Shown: one piece after another, positions 52,172 through 60,526 of the stretch
Layout of the letters: each line of letters starts with the position of its first letter
Position numbering within the stretch: the stretch's first letter is position 1
Assembly: GCF_006861795.1 (NCBI RefSeq)
Contig: NZ_VDGH01000004.1
Coordinates: 266,759 to 330,758 of the forward strand
Direction of reading: 5' to 3'
DNA length: 64,000 nt
Source: Psychrobacillus lasiicapitis
GTDB taxonomy: Bacteria; Bacillota; Bacilli; Bacillales_A; Planococcaceae
Made by a program: the position numbers and the translations under genes
The notes under the pieces: model-generated
What the model was told of the DNA's origin: nothing
What the model saw: the letters and a program-made list of their open reading frames with translations, nothing else
Database searches by the model: none

Positions 52172-53020
52172 ATGCTCTTCCTGGAATACAATGGGGATGT
52201 TAACTATTACGTAGGGAGTGAATATCCGATTCCGACATTTGTAACGCAATCGTTAGAGGAGATTCGATTTTGGTCACGGATAATGAAAGAACATGCTTTC
52301 TTTTTAAGTATCGGGTTTACTGCTGATCAAACGGAACTTGTTCAAGAAGCAAGGCATTTTATTCCAATATTTGAACAAATTCAAGAACAAGCAAACTTTT
52401 ACAATGAACATACAGATCCTGGGGTCATTCAACAATTTAACATACAAGTGTATCAAGCGGTTGCTTCTATTTATGCTTTTAAACGGAAAGTACTGGGATT
52501 GATTTTGAGTTGTAAAATTGTTCAGAATAACATTCCATTATTAGTTGATCATACGAGTCGTGAAGCATATTATTTCGCAAAACGATTAAAGGAACTAAAT
52601 GAAGGTAAACTAATACCATTACCAGAAGCAATTATTAAAGAGAACGTGTTTTTCTTGAAAATAATGGCAGACCACTCAAAATTTATTGGTCATTTGTTAG
52701 ACCCTTCAGAAAGAAAACTCGTTGATCAAGCGCGGGAGTTCAGTCATGATTTCGATCAACTTCTTTTTCAAGCGCAAGATTTAGATCATATGAGGCCAGA
52801 ATCAGAAACTCAACCACTTTTAGAACAATTTCTTGACCAAAATCGTATTTCTGTCGTGTCGTTACGCGACTTCAAGAAAACAGCAAGAGACCTAATTGAA
52901 GCATGCAAAATTAAGAGCAATATACCGGCTCTTCTTGCTGATCACGTTTTCCGTGAGGCGGATCACTTCCTTCATATTATTGATGCATTTGATGCGCACC
53001 TTATGGAACAAAAGTCTTAA
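52172..53020 (+). CDS. DUF2935 family protein
   Basis: 282 aa, all-helical, with two related halves: residues 28-140 (LEEIRFWSRIMKEHAFFLSI) and 150-280 (EAIIKENVFFLKIMADHSKF; LLADHVFREADHFLHIIDAF). This is the two-domain DUF2935 layout with recurring His/Glu positions on helices, suggesting a ferritin-like or hemerythrin-like metal site; that is inference. The start is unclear: ATG 52172 has only a weak AAGG site and the family usually begins near residue 24. Function unknown. Confidence 0.8.
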   Translation: MLFLEYNGDVNYYVGSEYPIPTFVTQSLEEIRFWSRIMKEHAFFLSIGFTADQTELVQEARHFIPIFEQIQEQANFYNEHTDPGVIQQFNIQVYQAVASIYAFKRKVLGLILSCKIVQNNIPLLVDHTSREAYYFAKRLKELNEGKLIPLPEAIIKENVFFLKIMADHSKFIGHLLDPSERKLVDQAREFSHDFDQLLFQAQDLDHMRPESETQPLLEQFLDQNRISVVSLRDFKKTARDLIEACKIKSNIPALLADHVFREADHFLHIIDAFDAHLMEQKS

Positions 53021-53289
53021 TTCGTCTTTAGACAGCAAAAAAGATCCGTCCCCGATTTATCTCATTCGAAGACAGATTTTTTACTGTTTGTAGGTAAATT
53101 CGAGGTGACAGAATAGCGTCAGATTTCAGTGTCTTTCAGAAAAATTGAGTCCTTCTACAAGGTAAGTTGTATCACAACGATTTGAAAGATTGCTACTGGT
53201 GTTCAATTATCCTTTTCTTCATAGATTACAGAAAAAGAATCTACCGTATCGATTTTTCATAAAGGAAAAATTGAACTAATTGTGGAAGA
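53021..53289. other. Intergenic, nothing supported
   Basis: Spacer between convergent genes, AT-rich, stop codons in all frames. A weak T-rich stretch at 53072-53085 may end the DUF2935 transcript. Confidence 0.35.
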
Positions 53290-53507
53290 CTATAGAATGT
53301 ATTGAGTTTTTCTTAAAGAAAAGTGATTTTCACCCTGATCCATAAACTCTATTATTTTATCCAATTTCTTTTCAAGTTCATTAAGTTGGTGCTCTTTTGC
53401 CTGTTGATTCAAGTGTAATCTTCTTATAAATAGGTGAACGATACTACAAATAAAACGAAAAGCCCCAATACTATAACCTGATAAATCATGTCTCCCACAT
53501 TAAACAC
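53290..53507 (-). pseudogene. DUF4083-like small membrane protein, frameshifted
   Basis: On the minus strand AAGGAGATGTTTTA precedes GTG 53507, which opens MFNVGDMIYQVIVLGLFVLF then VVSFTYL and TAA. Shifting the frame near 53430 continues the protein as FIRRLHLNQQAKEHQLNELE and KKLDKIIEFMDQGENHFSL to TAG 53290. Together this is the DUF4083 plan: one N-terminal helix, RR, then a short coiled coil with a LEKKLDKIIE-type end. A single indel after the helix breaks it. The longer 64-aa frame starting at 53618 includes non-homologous upstream sequence. Confidence 0.65.
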
Positions 53508-53638
53508 TAAAACATCTCCTTGTACAATAATGATCAAACACAACTGAACATTACCTCTCACATTGATTATTTTCTTCATTTTGCGATTTTTCATTGACAA
53601 TAGAGTCTTTTTAGACAATGATTGAGAATCATTTCACC

Positions 53639-53712
53639 TAAACTACGGGTGCTTTACTTTTAAAAAAGTAAAGCCTTTTTTCTTCAACTAACGAAGCAGG
53701 TTAGTTGAAGAA
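53639..53712 (+). repeat. Dispersed repeats: type B (terminator-like) and type A in tandem
   Basis: Type B at 53639-53682: AACTACGGGTGCTTTACTTT with a near-perfect stem GCTTTACTTTT/AAAAGTAAAGC and T run, able to terminate transcription. Type A at 53680-53712: a 13-bp perfect stem TTCTTCAACTAAC / GTTAGTTGAAGAA around a 7-nt loop GAAGCAG. Best-preserved members of the family. On the minus strand they lie downstream of the carboxypeptidase gene. Confidence 0.8.
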
Positions 53713-53866
53713 GGATGTTATCAATTAAATAATATACGATCGGACTTCCATAAAGCACAACGAGGAAAGTGTTTGACAACTTTATAATCAAGAAAATATT
53801 AACAGGCAGTTGGAAGTAAACAGTTTACTCCAACAGAATCTTTTAGTTTTCTGTATCTTATCAATT

Positions 53867-54817
53867 TCAAAAATGCTCAAATCCAAATGAGAGTAGCTTA
53901 CGAGTCTCAAGGAAACGAGCGTCATCACTTTTTGTACCCATCACAACCGAAATAAGTCGTTTATCCCCCTTCTGTGCAGTTCCTGTAAAGCAATAGCCTG
54001 CAGTTTCCGTAAAACCTGTTTTTAATCCATCTACAGGATTAAAATATAAATCTTGATTATCGGGGTCTAGCATAGCATTTGAATTCTTTAAGGTTGTCCC
54101 ATCGTATGCTAATTTGTATTCAAGAAGTTTAGTTGTTTCGATTACATCAGGGAAATCACGTAATAATTGGTTGGCTAGTAATGCAACGTCTTTTGCTGTC
54201 ATAACATTTTCAGAACCATCGGTATTATATAATCCAGTTGAGTTTACAAAGTTTGTTTTGGAAGAAAGGCCCATTTTTTTAGCTTTATCATTCATTAGCT
54301 TTGCAAATTTTTTCTCTGATCCTGCTATGTGCTCTGCTAAAGCTATCGTAGCGTTATTAGCAGAATAAATGACCATCGCACTGTATAAGTCCCGAACTGT
54401 TAAAACATCATTGTCTTTAACATAAATTTTAACTGCTCGAGGATCCATATTGTTTGCACTGTGAGACATTACAACTCGGTCATCCCATTCTATATTTCCA
54501 TTTTCAATTTGCTCCAGTACTAAATACTCTGTCATCATTTTGGACATGCTTGCGACTGGAAAAGGAATATCTGCATCTTGTTCCATTAATATTTCTTCTG
54601 TAGATGCATTCAATAAAATTGCTGAGTGACCTTTTATGGTAGCCTCTAAAGAAGAGTCTATGTAGGTTGTTGAGGGTCCAGATACCTCAATTATCTCGTT
54701 TATAAAACCTTGAACTTGATGGCTTTGGCTGAAATTGTATGCTCCTGCATAGCACCCTATCAAAATGATGAGAATAATTAGTAATTGACTTTTTCTTTTT
54801 AGCTTCCTGCGATTCAT
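53867..54817 (-). CDS. D-alanyl-D-alanine carboxypeptidase (low-molecular-mass PBP, S11)
   Basis: 316 aa. N-terminal membrane anchor (residues 10-28), then a DD-peptidase domain with all three motifs: SxxK as Ser90-Met-Ser-Lys93 (PVASMSKMMTEYLV), SxN as Ser152-Ala-Asn154 and KTG at 266-268 (VDGLKTGFTETAGYC). It lacks the extra C-terminal beta domain of DacA/PBP5, so it is nearer to DacF-like or VanY-functional enzymes. Divergent from a VanR/VanS-like two-component system 183 bases away, which probably controls it. Trims pentapeptide stems. Confidence 0.92.
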   Translation of the reverse strand: MNRRKLKRKSQLLIILIILIGCYAGAYNFSQSHQVQGFINEIIEVSGPSTTYIDSSLEATIKGHSAILLNASTEEILMEQDADIPFPVASMSKMMTEYLVLEQIENGNIEWDDRVVMSHSANNMDPRAVKIYVKDNDVLTVRDLYSAMVIYSANNATIALAEHIAGSEKKFAKLMNDKAKKMGLSSKTNFVNSTGLYNTDGSENVMTAKDVALLANQLLRDFPDVIETTKLLEYKLAYDGTTLKNSNAMLDPDNQDLYFNPVDGLKTGFTETAGYCFTGTAQKGDKRLISVVMGTKSDDARFLETRKLLSFGFEHF

Positions 54818-55000
54818 CTTTTTTCCTCCGTCTCTTCTTCTCCTAAATCCTTATTAACATATCCTTATTGTAGTTAGCGAATATTAAAAGAAAGGAAAGA
54901 AAAGTTAAAGAATTTCTTAAGATTTAGGTGTAGATAGTTTTTCGAAAGTATCTATGTTTATAATATAAGAAGAATTTAGAAAAATAGGTGGAGATGTCTT

Positions 55001-55696
55001 ATGAAAGCAGCTATTTTAATAATAGATGACGATAATGATATTACGAATTTATTACGGATTTATTTAGAGGCGGAAAACTACGAGGTTCATTTAGCCCATG
55101 ATGGGGAAGAAGGATTAAAAATGTTAGCAATGCAATCAACCGACTTAATTATCCTAGATGTGATGATGCCTAAAAAAGATGGTATTCATGTTTGTCGTGA
55201 AATTCGACAAGATAATCAAACTGTACCGATTTTAATGTTAAGCGCAAAAGCAGAAGATATGGATAAAATATATGGACTTACGACGGGGGCGGATGATTAC
55301 CTTATTAAACCCTTTAATCCATTAGAGCTTGTTGCACGAGTAAAAGCATTGTTAAGACGATCTGGGTATTTACAAAGAAATACAGAATCCTCTAAGGAAG
55401 GTTTAATCTGTGGTCCTTTAGAAATAAATAAACAGAATCATACTGTGCTTATTGGTGATAACCCATTGAAATTGACCGCAATTGAATTTGATATTTTATG
55501 CCTGCTTTGCAGTAAGCCTGGCCGTGTATTTAGTTCGGAAGATATCTTTCAATTGGTATGGAATGAGCAGGAAATCTATTCAAGCAAAACGGTTATGGTT
55601 CATATAAGTAATTTAAGAGCAAAACTTGACCGCGCATTAAATGGTGAAAAAATGATTGAGACTGTTTGGGGAGTTGGTTATAAAATTGGTTATTAG
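55001..55696 (+). CDS. OmpR/PhoB-type response regulator (VanR-like)
   Basis: 231 aa. Receiver domain residues 1-120 with Asp9/Asp10, phosphoacceptor Asp53 in LIILDVMMPKKDG and Lys in DYLIKPFNPLELVARVKALL; C-terminal winged helix (130-229: LTAIEFDILCLLCSKPGRVF, VHISNLRAKLD, VWGVGYKI). Sequence style is VanR-like. Overlaps the kinase gene. Divergent DD-carboxypeptidase is the likely target. AGGTGGAGAT precedes the ATG. Confidence 0.93.
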   Translation: MKAAILIIDDDNDITNLLRIYLEAENYEVHLAHDGEEGLKMLAMQSTDLIILDVMMPKKDGIHVCREIRQDNQTVPILMLSAKAEDMDKIYGLTTGADDYLIKPFNPLELVARVKALLRRSGYLQRNTESSKEGLICGPLEINKQNHTVLIGDNPLKLTAIEFDILCLLCSKPGRVFSSEDIFQLVWNEQEIYSSKTVMVHISNLRAKLDRALNGEKMIETVWGVGYKIGY

Positions 55697-56846
55697 ATCG
55701 TTACTAATAGAAATTGGACTTTTCTCAAAGTGGCGTCTTGTCACTGGAATAATCCTTTCCGCTATTTTATCAGCAGTTTCTTTATTCTTTATTAAAAATG
55801 CGGTGGTAGGCTTTGTTAATACTTCAGTAGTTGGTAGTGGAATGGTTACTGAATTTATTACTTTATTTGGTAAGAGGAGAGTTTATAACATCCTGTATTC
55901 TCCTTGGCCTTTCCTTCTTAAACAGTTAAGTTTTTTTATAGTCTTCATATTTTACTTTTTCTTATTTTACCAACGTGAAAAAAGAAGACAATTTTTAAAA
56001 TCCCTCAATCAGCTGATTGCTGATACTAAAAAATATGTTAACAATCCAGAGATAGTGTTTGAACCTGTTTATCAAAACAAGTATTTGTTGCAATTAACAG
56101 AAAGTATTAATATGATCATCAGCAAAATGGATACCCTGATAGAGGAAGAACGAAATGCCCAGAGAACAAAAAACGAGCTAATTACGAATGTTTCCCATGA
56201 CCTTCGAACTCCACTGACTTCTATACTTGGTTATTTGTCTCTTATTACGGAAGACAAATATAGAGATGAAGTAGAACTTAGGCATTACATTGATATTGCT
56301 TATGAAAAAACAACCCTACTGCATAGGTTAATTCAGGATTTATTTGAATATACGAGAGTACAAAATCATCAGCTAAAAGTAAAAAAGGAACCGCTAAATA
56401 TAAAGGAAATGCTTGGGCAGCTTGTTGAACACTATCGTATCGAGTTAGTGCAGAGGCAGTTCGTTTGTAATGAGACATATAGTTCTGAACCACTTATTGC
56501 TGAAGGAGATGGGAATCTACTTATTCGTGTTTTTGAGAACCTGTTATCAAATGCTTTAAAATACGGAATAAAGAAAAAACAAATTGATATTTTCGCTACT
56601 TTAGACAATAAGTGCATTTTAGTAGAAGTTACAAGTTACGGGAATACGATCCCAGCTACGGATTTACCTCATATATTCGAAAGATTTTATCAGGTAGATA
56701 AATCACGCAGCATGTATTCTGAAAGTTCTGGATTGGGGCTTGCTATTGCTAAGAGCATTGTTGAAATACACAATGGCGAAATACATGTGGCAAGTGACGA
56801 AGAAAAAACCGTTTTTTCAGTTTATCTTAAGCGCCTTAAAAGTTGA
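55686..56846 (+). CDS. Sensor histidine kinase (VanS-like)
   Basis: 386 aa. Two membrane helices (about 20-40 and 78-97 in this numbering) flank a short extracytoplasmic loop. Then comes a HAMP-like linker, HisKA with the phosphoacceptor His in NVSHDLRTPLTSILGYLSLI, and HATPase with ENLLSNALKYG, HIFERFYQVDKSR and SSGLGLAIAKSIVEIHNGEI. TTG 55686 is the most likely start (GGGGAG upstream), overlapping the regulator by 11 bases. The cue is unknown; VanS relatives sense cell-wall antibiotics. No vanH/A/X genes are present, so glycopeptide resistance should not be claimed. Confidence 0.9.
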   Translation: MVIRSLLIEIGLFSKWRLVTGIILSAILSAVSLFFIKNAVVGFVNTSVVGSGMVTEFITLFGKRRVYNILYSPWPFLLKQLSFFIVFIFYFFLFYQREKRRQFLKSLNQLIADTKKYVNNPEIVFEPVYQNKYLLQLTESINMIISKMDTLIEEERNAQRTKNELITNVSHDLRTPLTSILGYLSLITEDKYRDEVELRHYIDIAYEKTTLLHRLIQDLFEYTRVQNHQLKVKKEPLNIKEMLGQLVEHYRIELVQRQFVCNETYSSEPLIAEGDGNLLIRVFENLLSNALKYGIKKKQIDIFATLDNKCILVEVTSYGNTIPATDLPHIFERFYQVDKSRSMYSESSGLGLAIAKSIVEIHNGEIHVASDEEKTVFSVYLKRLKS

Positions 56847-56910
56847 AAAAGTTATTGAGTTTATGAGAGAAGCTTATAGAAAGAATACCGTATTGATTGA
56901 AGTTAAATAT

Positions 56911-57014
56911 GACCATCATTTCGATGGTCTATTTTTACGTTCAAAACATTGAGGGGATTTCAGCGACACGTTGTGAAATGTTACACTAAAACTAATGGAG
57001 CTGTTTAGTTGAAC
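56911..57014 (+). repeat. Composite repeat, copy 2
   Basis: GACCATCATTTCGATGGTC stem-loop with TATTTTTACGTT (acting as terminator for the two-component operon), TTGTGAAATGTTACACT at 56971-56987, then AAAACTAATGGAGCTGTTTA-GTTGAAC. The first 32 bases differ from copy 1 at one position only. Confidence 0.8.
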
Positions 57015-57200
57015 AGTGTTTTTTTACTTGTGTTCAACAATTGGGCCAGATTGTTGAGTATCTTACTAAAAGACATGAAATTATGTGTAGCTTATTGACT
57101 TGGATTTAGTTTAACACTTCGAAAGATATCGGGAAGTCCTATCGAAATTATTAATAAGAAATTTAATTGGAGTTGTATTACGAACAGGAAGGAGATCACT
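57015..57200. other. Intergenic, nothing further supported
   Basis: AT-rich spacer with no open frame or clear hairpin beyond the preceding repeat. Confidence 0.35.
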
Positions 57201-57278
57201 ATGACAAGAATTAGGATAAGTTTAAAGATTAGCTCTATGCAAAGTTTTCACTATGAACAACGGCGGTTGTTTGTATAG
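57201..57278 (+). CDS. 25-codon open frame with a strong ribosome binding site
   Basis: AGGAAGGAGATCACT directly before ATG 57201, then MTRIRISLKISSMQSFHYEQ RRLFV and TAG. The site is as good as any in the window, but the product is short and polar with no motif. It could be a leader peptide for the CD3324-like gene 96 bases downstream, the stump of a deleted gene, or chance. Confidence 0.35.
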   Translation: MTRIRISLKISSMQSFHYEQRRLFV

Positions 57279-57373
57279 AGCTAGAAATTGGTTTCCGCCG
57301 AATAGTAACCATTGTTTATAGAATGACTTTGCTGCCTTAAAAACTTTAATCTATTTTAAGGAGCGTAGCTAAC

Positions 57374-57637
57374 ATGAAATATGTAAATGCAAAAAGCATC
57401 TTCCCAGTAGAATTATTAAAGGAAATACAGAAGTATGTAAATGGAGAAATGGTTTACATTCCTATTTCTAAGGAATCACGCAAGAAATGGGGGGAAAGCT
57501 CAGGGAGTAAAAATTATTTGAACAATAGAAACCGTGAAATCCGTCAACAATTTTCCGACGGTATAACTATAGACCAACTTTCTGATCAATTTTACCTTTC
57601 CCGTGATAGTATTAAAAAAATTGTTTACTCAAAATAA
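57374..57637 (+). CDS. CD3324-like small HTH protein (Mor-related)
   Basis: 87 aa. Begins MKYVNAKSIFPVELLKEIQK, followed by MVYIPISKESRKKWGESSGS and a C-terminal helix-turn-helix (ITIDQLSDQFYLSRDSIKKI). This is the family that databases call CD3324, related to the C-terminal domain of Mor/C activators; regulatory role unproven. TAAGGAG lies about 11 bases upstream of the ATG. Single gene. Confidence 0.85.
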   Translation: MKYVNAKSIFPVELLKEIQKYVNGEMVYIPISKESRKKWGESSGSKNYLNNRNREIRQQFSDGITIDQLSDQFYLSRDSIKKIVYSK

Positions 57638-57775
57638 TAGTTTTTTATATGTCACATTGGATTATATCTTTTTTGTGTAAAAGATAGTTTATAGTCGTTT
57701 ATTATATATATTCATTGGACTGCTTTTATTACAATTACAGGTATAGAATTGATAGTTGGAAAGGAGTTATACAAG

Positions 57776-58264
57776 ATGTCTGTTATTCTAAAGGAAGTTT
57801 TAGAAATTGAAAAAACTATTTTAAGAAACCTTTATTCTTTGTATCTTCATGACCTTTCAAAGTTCACTTCAATGATTGACATTGGGGTAGACGGTTCTTT
57901 TGAATACGAGAGCCTGGATAAGTTTTGGGACATAGATGGACTTTCCCCATATTTTATTATATTGGATGGTAGTATTATAGGTTTTATATTACTGTTGGAG
58001 CGTCCGTTTTTGACAAAGGAAAATGATTTAGGAATAAATGATTTTTTTATACTTAATAAGTACAAAGGTAAAGGATTGGCCGCTAAAGCTGCAGTAAAAT
58101 TGTTTGAAGAGAAACAAGGGCATTATTTTGTAATGCAGGTTATTGAAAACAAACGTGCTGTTTCTTTTTGGAAAAAGTTATATCAGGAATTAAATATTGA
58201 GATTAATGAAAGACAAGAGTTAATTGATGATGAGCAGTGTTTAATTCAAACATTTAAGATATGA
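57776..58264 (+). CDS. GNAT-family N-acetyltransferase
   Basis: 162 aa. Motif A INDFFILNKYKGKGLAAKAA and a later VIENKRAVSFWKKLYQELN. Start ATG 57776 (MSVILKEVLE) after AAAGGAG; the 9 upstream codons of the longer frame are rejected. Substrate unknown. The plus-strand cassette-like genes begin here. Confidence 0.85.
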   Translation: MSVILKEVLEIEKTILRNLYSLYLHDLSKFTSMIDIGVDGSFEYESLDKFWDIDGLSPYFIILDGSIIGFILLLERPFLTKENDLGINDFFILNKYKGKGLAAKAAVKLFEEKQGHYFVMQVIENKRAVSFWKKLYQELNIEINERQELIDDEQCLIQTFKI

Positions 58265-58831
58265 TTCACTAAAAGCAATCCTCAAGAGGTAAGAATTGCT
58301 CATTTGTTAATTAAATTAAAGATTTGAGTTAGTGAAAGAAGGGTAAGTTGAAGTCCAGTCAATATTATAAGGTTTGTGGAAGGTTTGACTTAAACTAGCG
58401 GGTGCTTTACTTCGAGAAGTAGTAAGTAACTTAATCAAACTAGTTTAACTCAGTAAATTAAGTATGAAAATGCTTGTTTTATTAACACTTTACGTAAGAG
58501 CAAAATCAACTGAGTTAAATAAAATTAACTCAAAAAAATAATTATGTGAGCAAATGTGTGAGCTTTATGGAAAGTAAGTGATCTATTTTTTAAGCTTTGG
58601 TAGGATGTTATAAGAAGGATTAACGCAAAAACGAATAAAAATCGGGCAAAAAGAAGGTAAAAATGAAGAAAAAGTTGTTTTTGGTCCAATTGAAGCTAAC
58701 AAAGATTTTTAGATAATTGATGAAATAAATAGGAGTGTTGATTCTAGATCATTGCTTTTTTTTGAACTTATTGTACTAATGGGTCTTTAGTCAAGTAGAG
58801 CAACGTCTTTCAGATGTTGCTCCTTTTACAT
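58265..58831. other. Gene-poor stretch with a type B repeat and a terminator hairpin
   Basis: Type B repeat at 58391-58430 (AAACTAGCGGGTGCTTTACT then TCGAGAAGTAGTAA, hairpin TTACTT/AAGTA-G-TAA). A fragment EGKNEEKVVFGPIEANKDF then TAG near 58650-58712 looks like the last codons of a lost gene. GAGCAAC/GTTGCTC at 58798-58822 is a terminator-type hairpin for the recombinase fragment (minus) or the upstream strand. Confidence 0.45.
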
Positions 58832-59191
58832 TTAAAAGTACTTCTGATAATACTCTTTCCTTAGCCTCCCGCTTAATTGAGCGTATATCTTGGTGGTTTC
58901 ACTTTTCTCATGCCCCATAAGACTTTGTATGACTTCAATAGGAGCTCCATTATTTAACAAATGAGTTGCGTAGCTGTGTCTAAGTTGGTGTGGATGAATC
59001 TCTTTATTGATTTCAGCACGATTGGAAATCCGCTTGATGATATATCGCATTTGGGCGACACTCATTTTATGTGGCTGCCTTGCGGTCACAAAGATCGCAG
59101 GATTATGGTCATTTCGGCTTTCCAAATAATCCAGAGGTACGTGAGTTTGAATGCTTAGTAACTTATAATAATTGATATTCGTATTTATTAG
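58832..59191 (-). pseudogene. Tyrosine recombinase (XerC/D-like), C-terminal fragment
   Basis: About 110 codons of the catalytic domain: VPLDYLESRNDHNPAIFVTA, IHPHQLRHSYATHLLNNGAP (H-x-x-R box), IEVIQSLMGHEKSETTKIYA (second H/W box and catalytic Tyr). The SAM-like N-terminal domain and the first catalytic arginine are missing; the frame runs open upstream to about 59190, where the next gene's ribosome binding site starts. A truncated, inactive integrase. It could be the relic of the enzyme that moved the neighbouring genes or an unrelated phage/ICE remnant. Confidence 0.85.
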
Positions 59192-59206
59192 AAAGGAGAT
59201 AATTAA

Positions 59207-59590
59207 TTGAAAAAAGTTGGAATGATATTAGGTTTATTTATAGCCGTTATTTCAGTGTTCGTATTTATAAATAAATTATATTATCCTTCTCTTCCAATAG
59301 ATCATATGTCTGCAAAAGAAGCGATTGATAAACTGAAAGAGTCGGATAGTAAAATAGCTGAAATTGCAGTAGAAGGCGATTCTATTTGGTATATCACAAG
59401 TAGTGAGAACAAAGGTATTTCGATTGCTGATGAATATATAATACAAATGATTGGTTCAAATGGATGGGAATTTAAAGAAAAAGATGGTGCTGGTCTGTTC
59501 TTTTATAAAGAAGGAAAAAGGTTAATTGCAACCACTCAAATGTGGACTAAAAATTATGTTCTCGTTAAAATCCCAAGTGATTTTAAATAA
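59207..59590 (+). CDS. Small membrane-anchored protein of unknown function
   Basis: 127 aa, N-terminal membrane helix (residues 4-22: VGMILGLFIAVISVFVFIN) and a soluble domain with DHMSAKEAIDKLKESDSKIA and WYITSSENKGISIADEYIIQ. TTG start with AAAGGAG 8 bases upstream. Not recognised. Followed by a type A repeat. Confidence 0.75.
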   Translation: MKKVGMILGLFIAVISVFVFINKLYYPSLPIDHMSAKEAIDKLKESDSKIAEIAVEGDSIWYITSSENKGISIADEYIIQMIGSNGWEFKEKDGAGLFFYKEGKRLIATTQMWTKNYVLVKIPSDFK

Positions 59591-59606
59591 TTTTGAGAGG
59601 CTTTTT

Positions 59607-59640
59607 ATTAAACTAACGGGGCAGTTTAGTTGAATAAGGA
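59607..59640 (+). repeat. Dispersed repeat, type A
   Basis: AACTAAC (59611-59617) GGGGCA GTTTAGTT (59623-59630) then GAATAAGGA; 17 bases after the stop of the preceding gene. Confidence 0.8.
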
Positions 59641-59696
59641 ATGATTTGAAACAATATACACTTTCTTCACGTCTAACAATTCAAGGAGGCGACTTT

Positions 59697-60383
59697 TTGA
59701 AGAAATTAGCTATCATTTTTATATCACTGTTCTTATTATTAGCGGCTTGCCAAGCAAATAATTCCGATGCAATTACACTGGTGAGTCAAGACAACGAACA
59801 TCCTATACAGGGTTCTGATAATGAAAATTTCACCTTACCAGAGGGTGAAGAATTAGCGGTAGACATTTCTGACATTGAAAAAATGAATATCGGTGCCGAA
59901 ATGCCCAGACTTTTATATGCCGATAACAACATAGTGGTAATGCAGGGTACATTTGGTGTAGTCGTATACAATATACAAGACTCGATAGTTACGAATTGGA
60001 TTTCATATGAACAAATTAAGTCATATGACCTTCTAATGATGTTGGCATCTGTTTCACAAGATGGTAAGACCATCTTTATGGGGAATGATGATATGTCTAA
60101 TGAGTTTATATATACTTATCAATACAATATTAGTACGAGAGTAATCAAAAAAACTACACAACAGCCATCAAACTTATTTAGTCCCATAACGATCGATACA
60201 CCTGGTTACAACGAGGAATACGATAAATATTTCGATTTACATTATCTTACGGGTGACAAAATTGTAGAAATGGATAATTCGTTTATCTATCTACGCTCTA
60301 AAGATTGGAATATGAAAAACCTACAAATCGTTATTTGCCAGTATGGAGATGGAGAAAACAAAGTTTTTGATGTGTTCAAATGA
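59697..60383 (+). CDS. Lipoprotein of unknown function (possible beta-propeller fragment-like)
   Basis: 228 aa. TTG 59697 with a perfect AAGGAGG 7 bases upstream gives a lipoprotein signal LKKLAIIFISLFLLLAACQA (lipobox LAAC). The mature part has repeated strand-rich segments (LLYADNNIVVMQGTFGVVVY; LLMMLASVSQDGKTIFMGND), a style seen in WD/propeller-type lipoproteins, but no family is recognised. The longer frame from 59646 is rejected. Followed by a type A repeat. Confidence 0.78.
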   Translation: MKKLAIIFISLFLLLAACQANNSDAITLVSQDNEHPIQGSDNENFTLPEGEELAVDISDIEKMNIGAEMPRLLYADNNIVVMQGTFGVVVYNIQDSIVTNWISYEQIKSYDLLMMLASVSQDGKTIFMGNDDMSNEFIYTYQYNISTRVIKKTTQQPSNLFSPITIDTPGYNEEYDKYFDLHYLTGDKIVEMDNSFIYLRSKDWNMKNLQIVICQYGDGENKVFDVFK

Positions 60384-60464
60384 TATGTTTAGCCATAGCC
60401 TTTGTTCACCAATCGGGGGCGTTGATCCAAGAATGATTAACTCTTTTTTTTGTGGAACTCATTT

Positions 60465-60492
60465 TACTAACGGGGCAGTTTAGTCGAAGAAC
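60465..60492 (+). repeat. Dispersed repeat, type A
   Basis: ACTAACGGGGCAGTTTAGTC then GAAGAACG; core identical to the copy at 59607 over 18 bases. Confidence 0.78.
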
Positions 60493-60526
60493 GAACTAAC
60501 TGATTCAATACAAAGGGGGGTATTCA

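Noticed and set aside
53424..53618. 64-aa minus-strand protein starting at 53618
   Set aside because: The ribosome binding site points to GTG 53507; the upstream residues do not resemble the DUF4083 plan and the product is cut by a frameshift.
55001..56846. Vancomycin resistance operon
   Set aside because: VanR/VanS-like proteins only; vanH, vanA-type ligase and vanX are absent.
58832..59191. Functional integron-type integrase
   Set aside because: The N-terminal domain and first catalytic arginine are missing, and no integron-specific insertion is visible in what remains.
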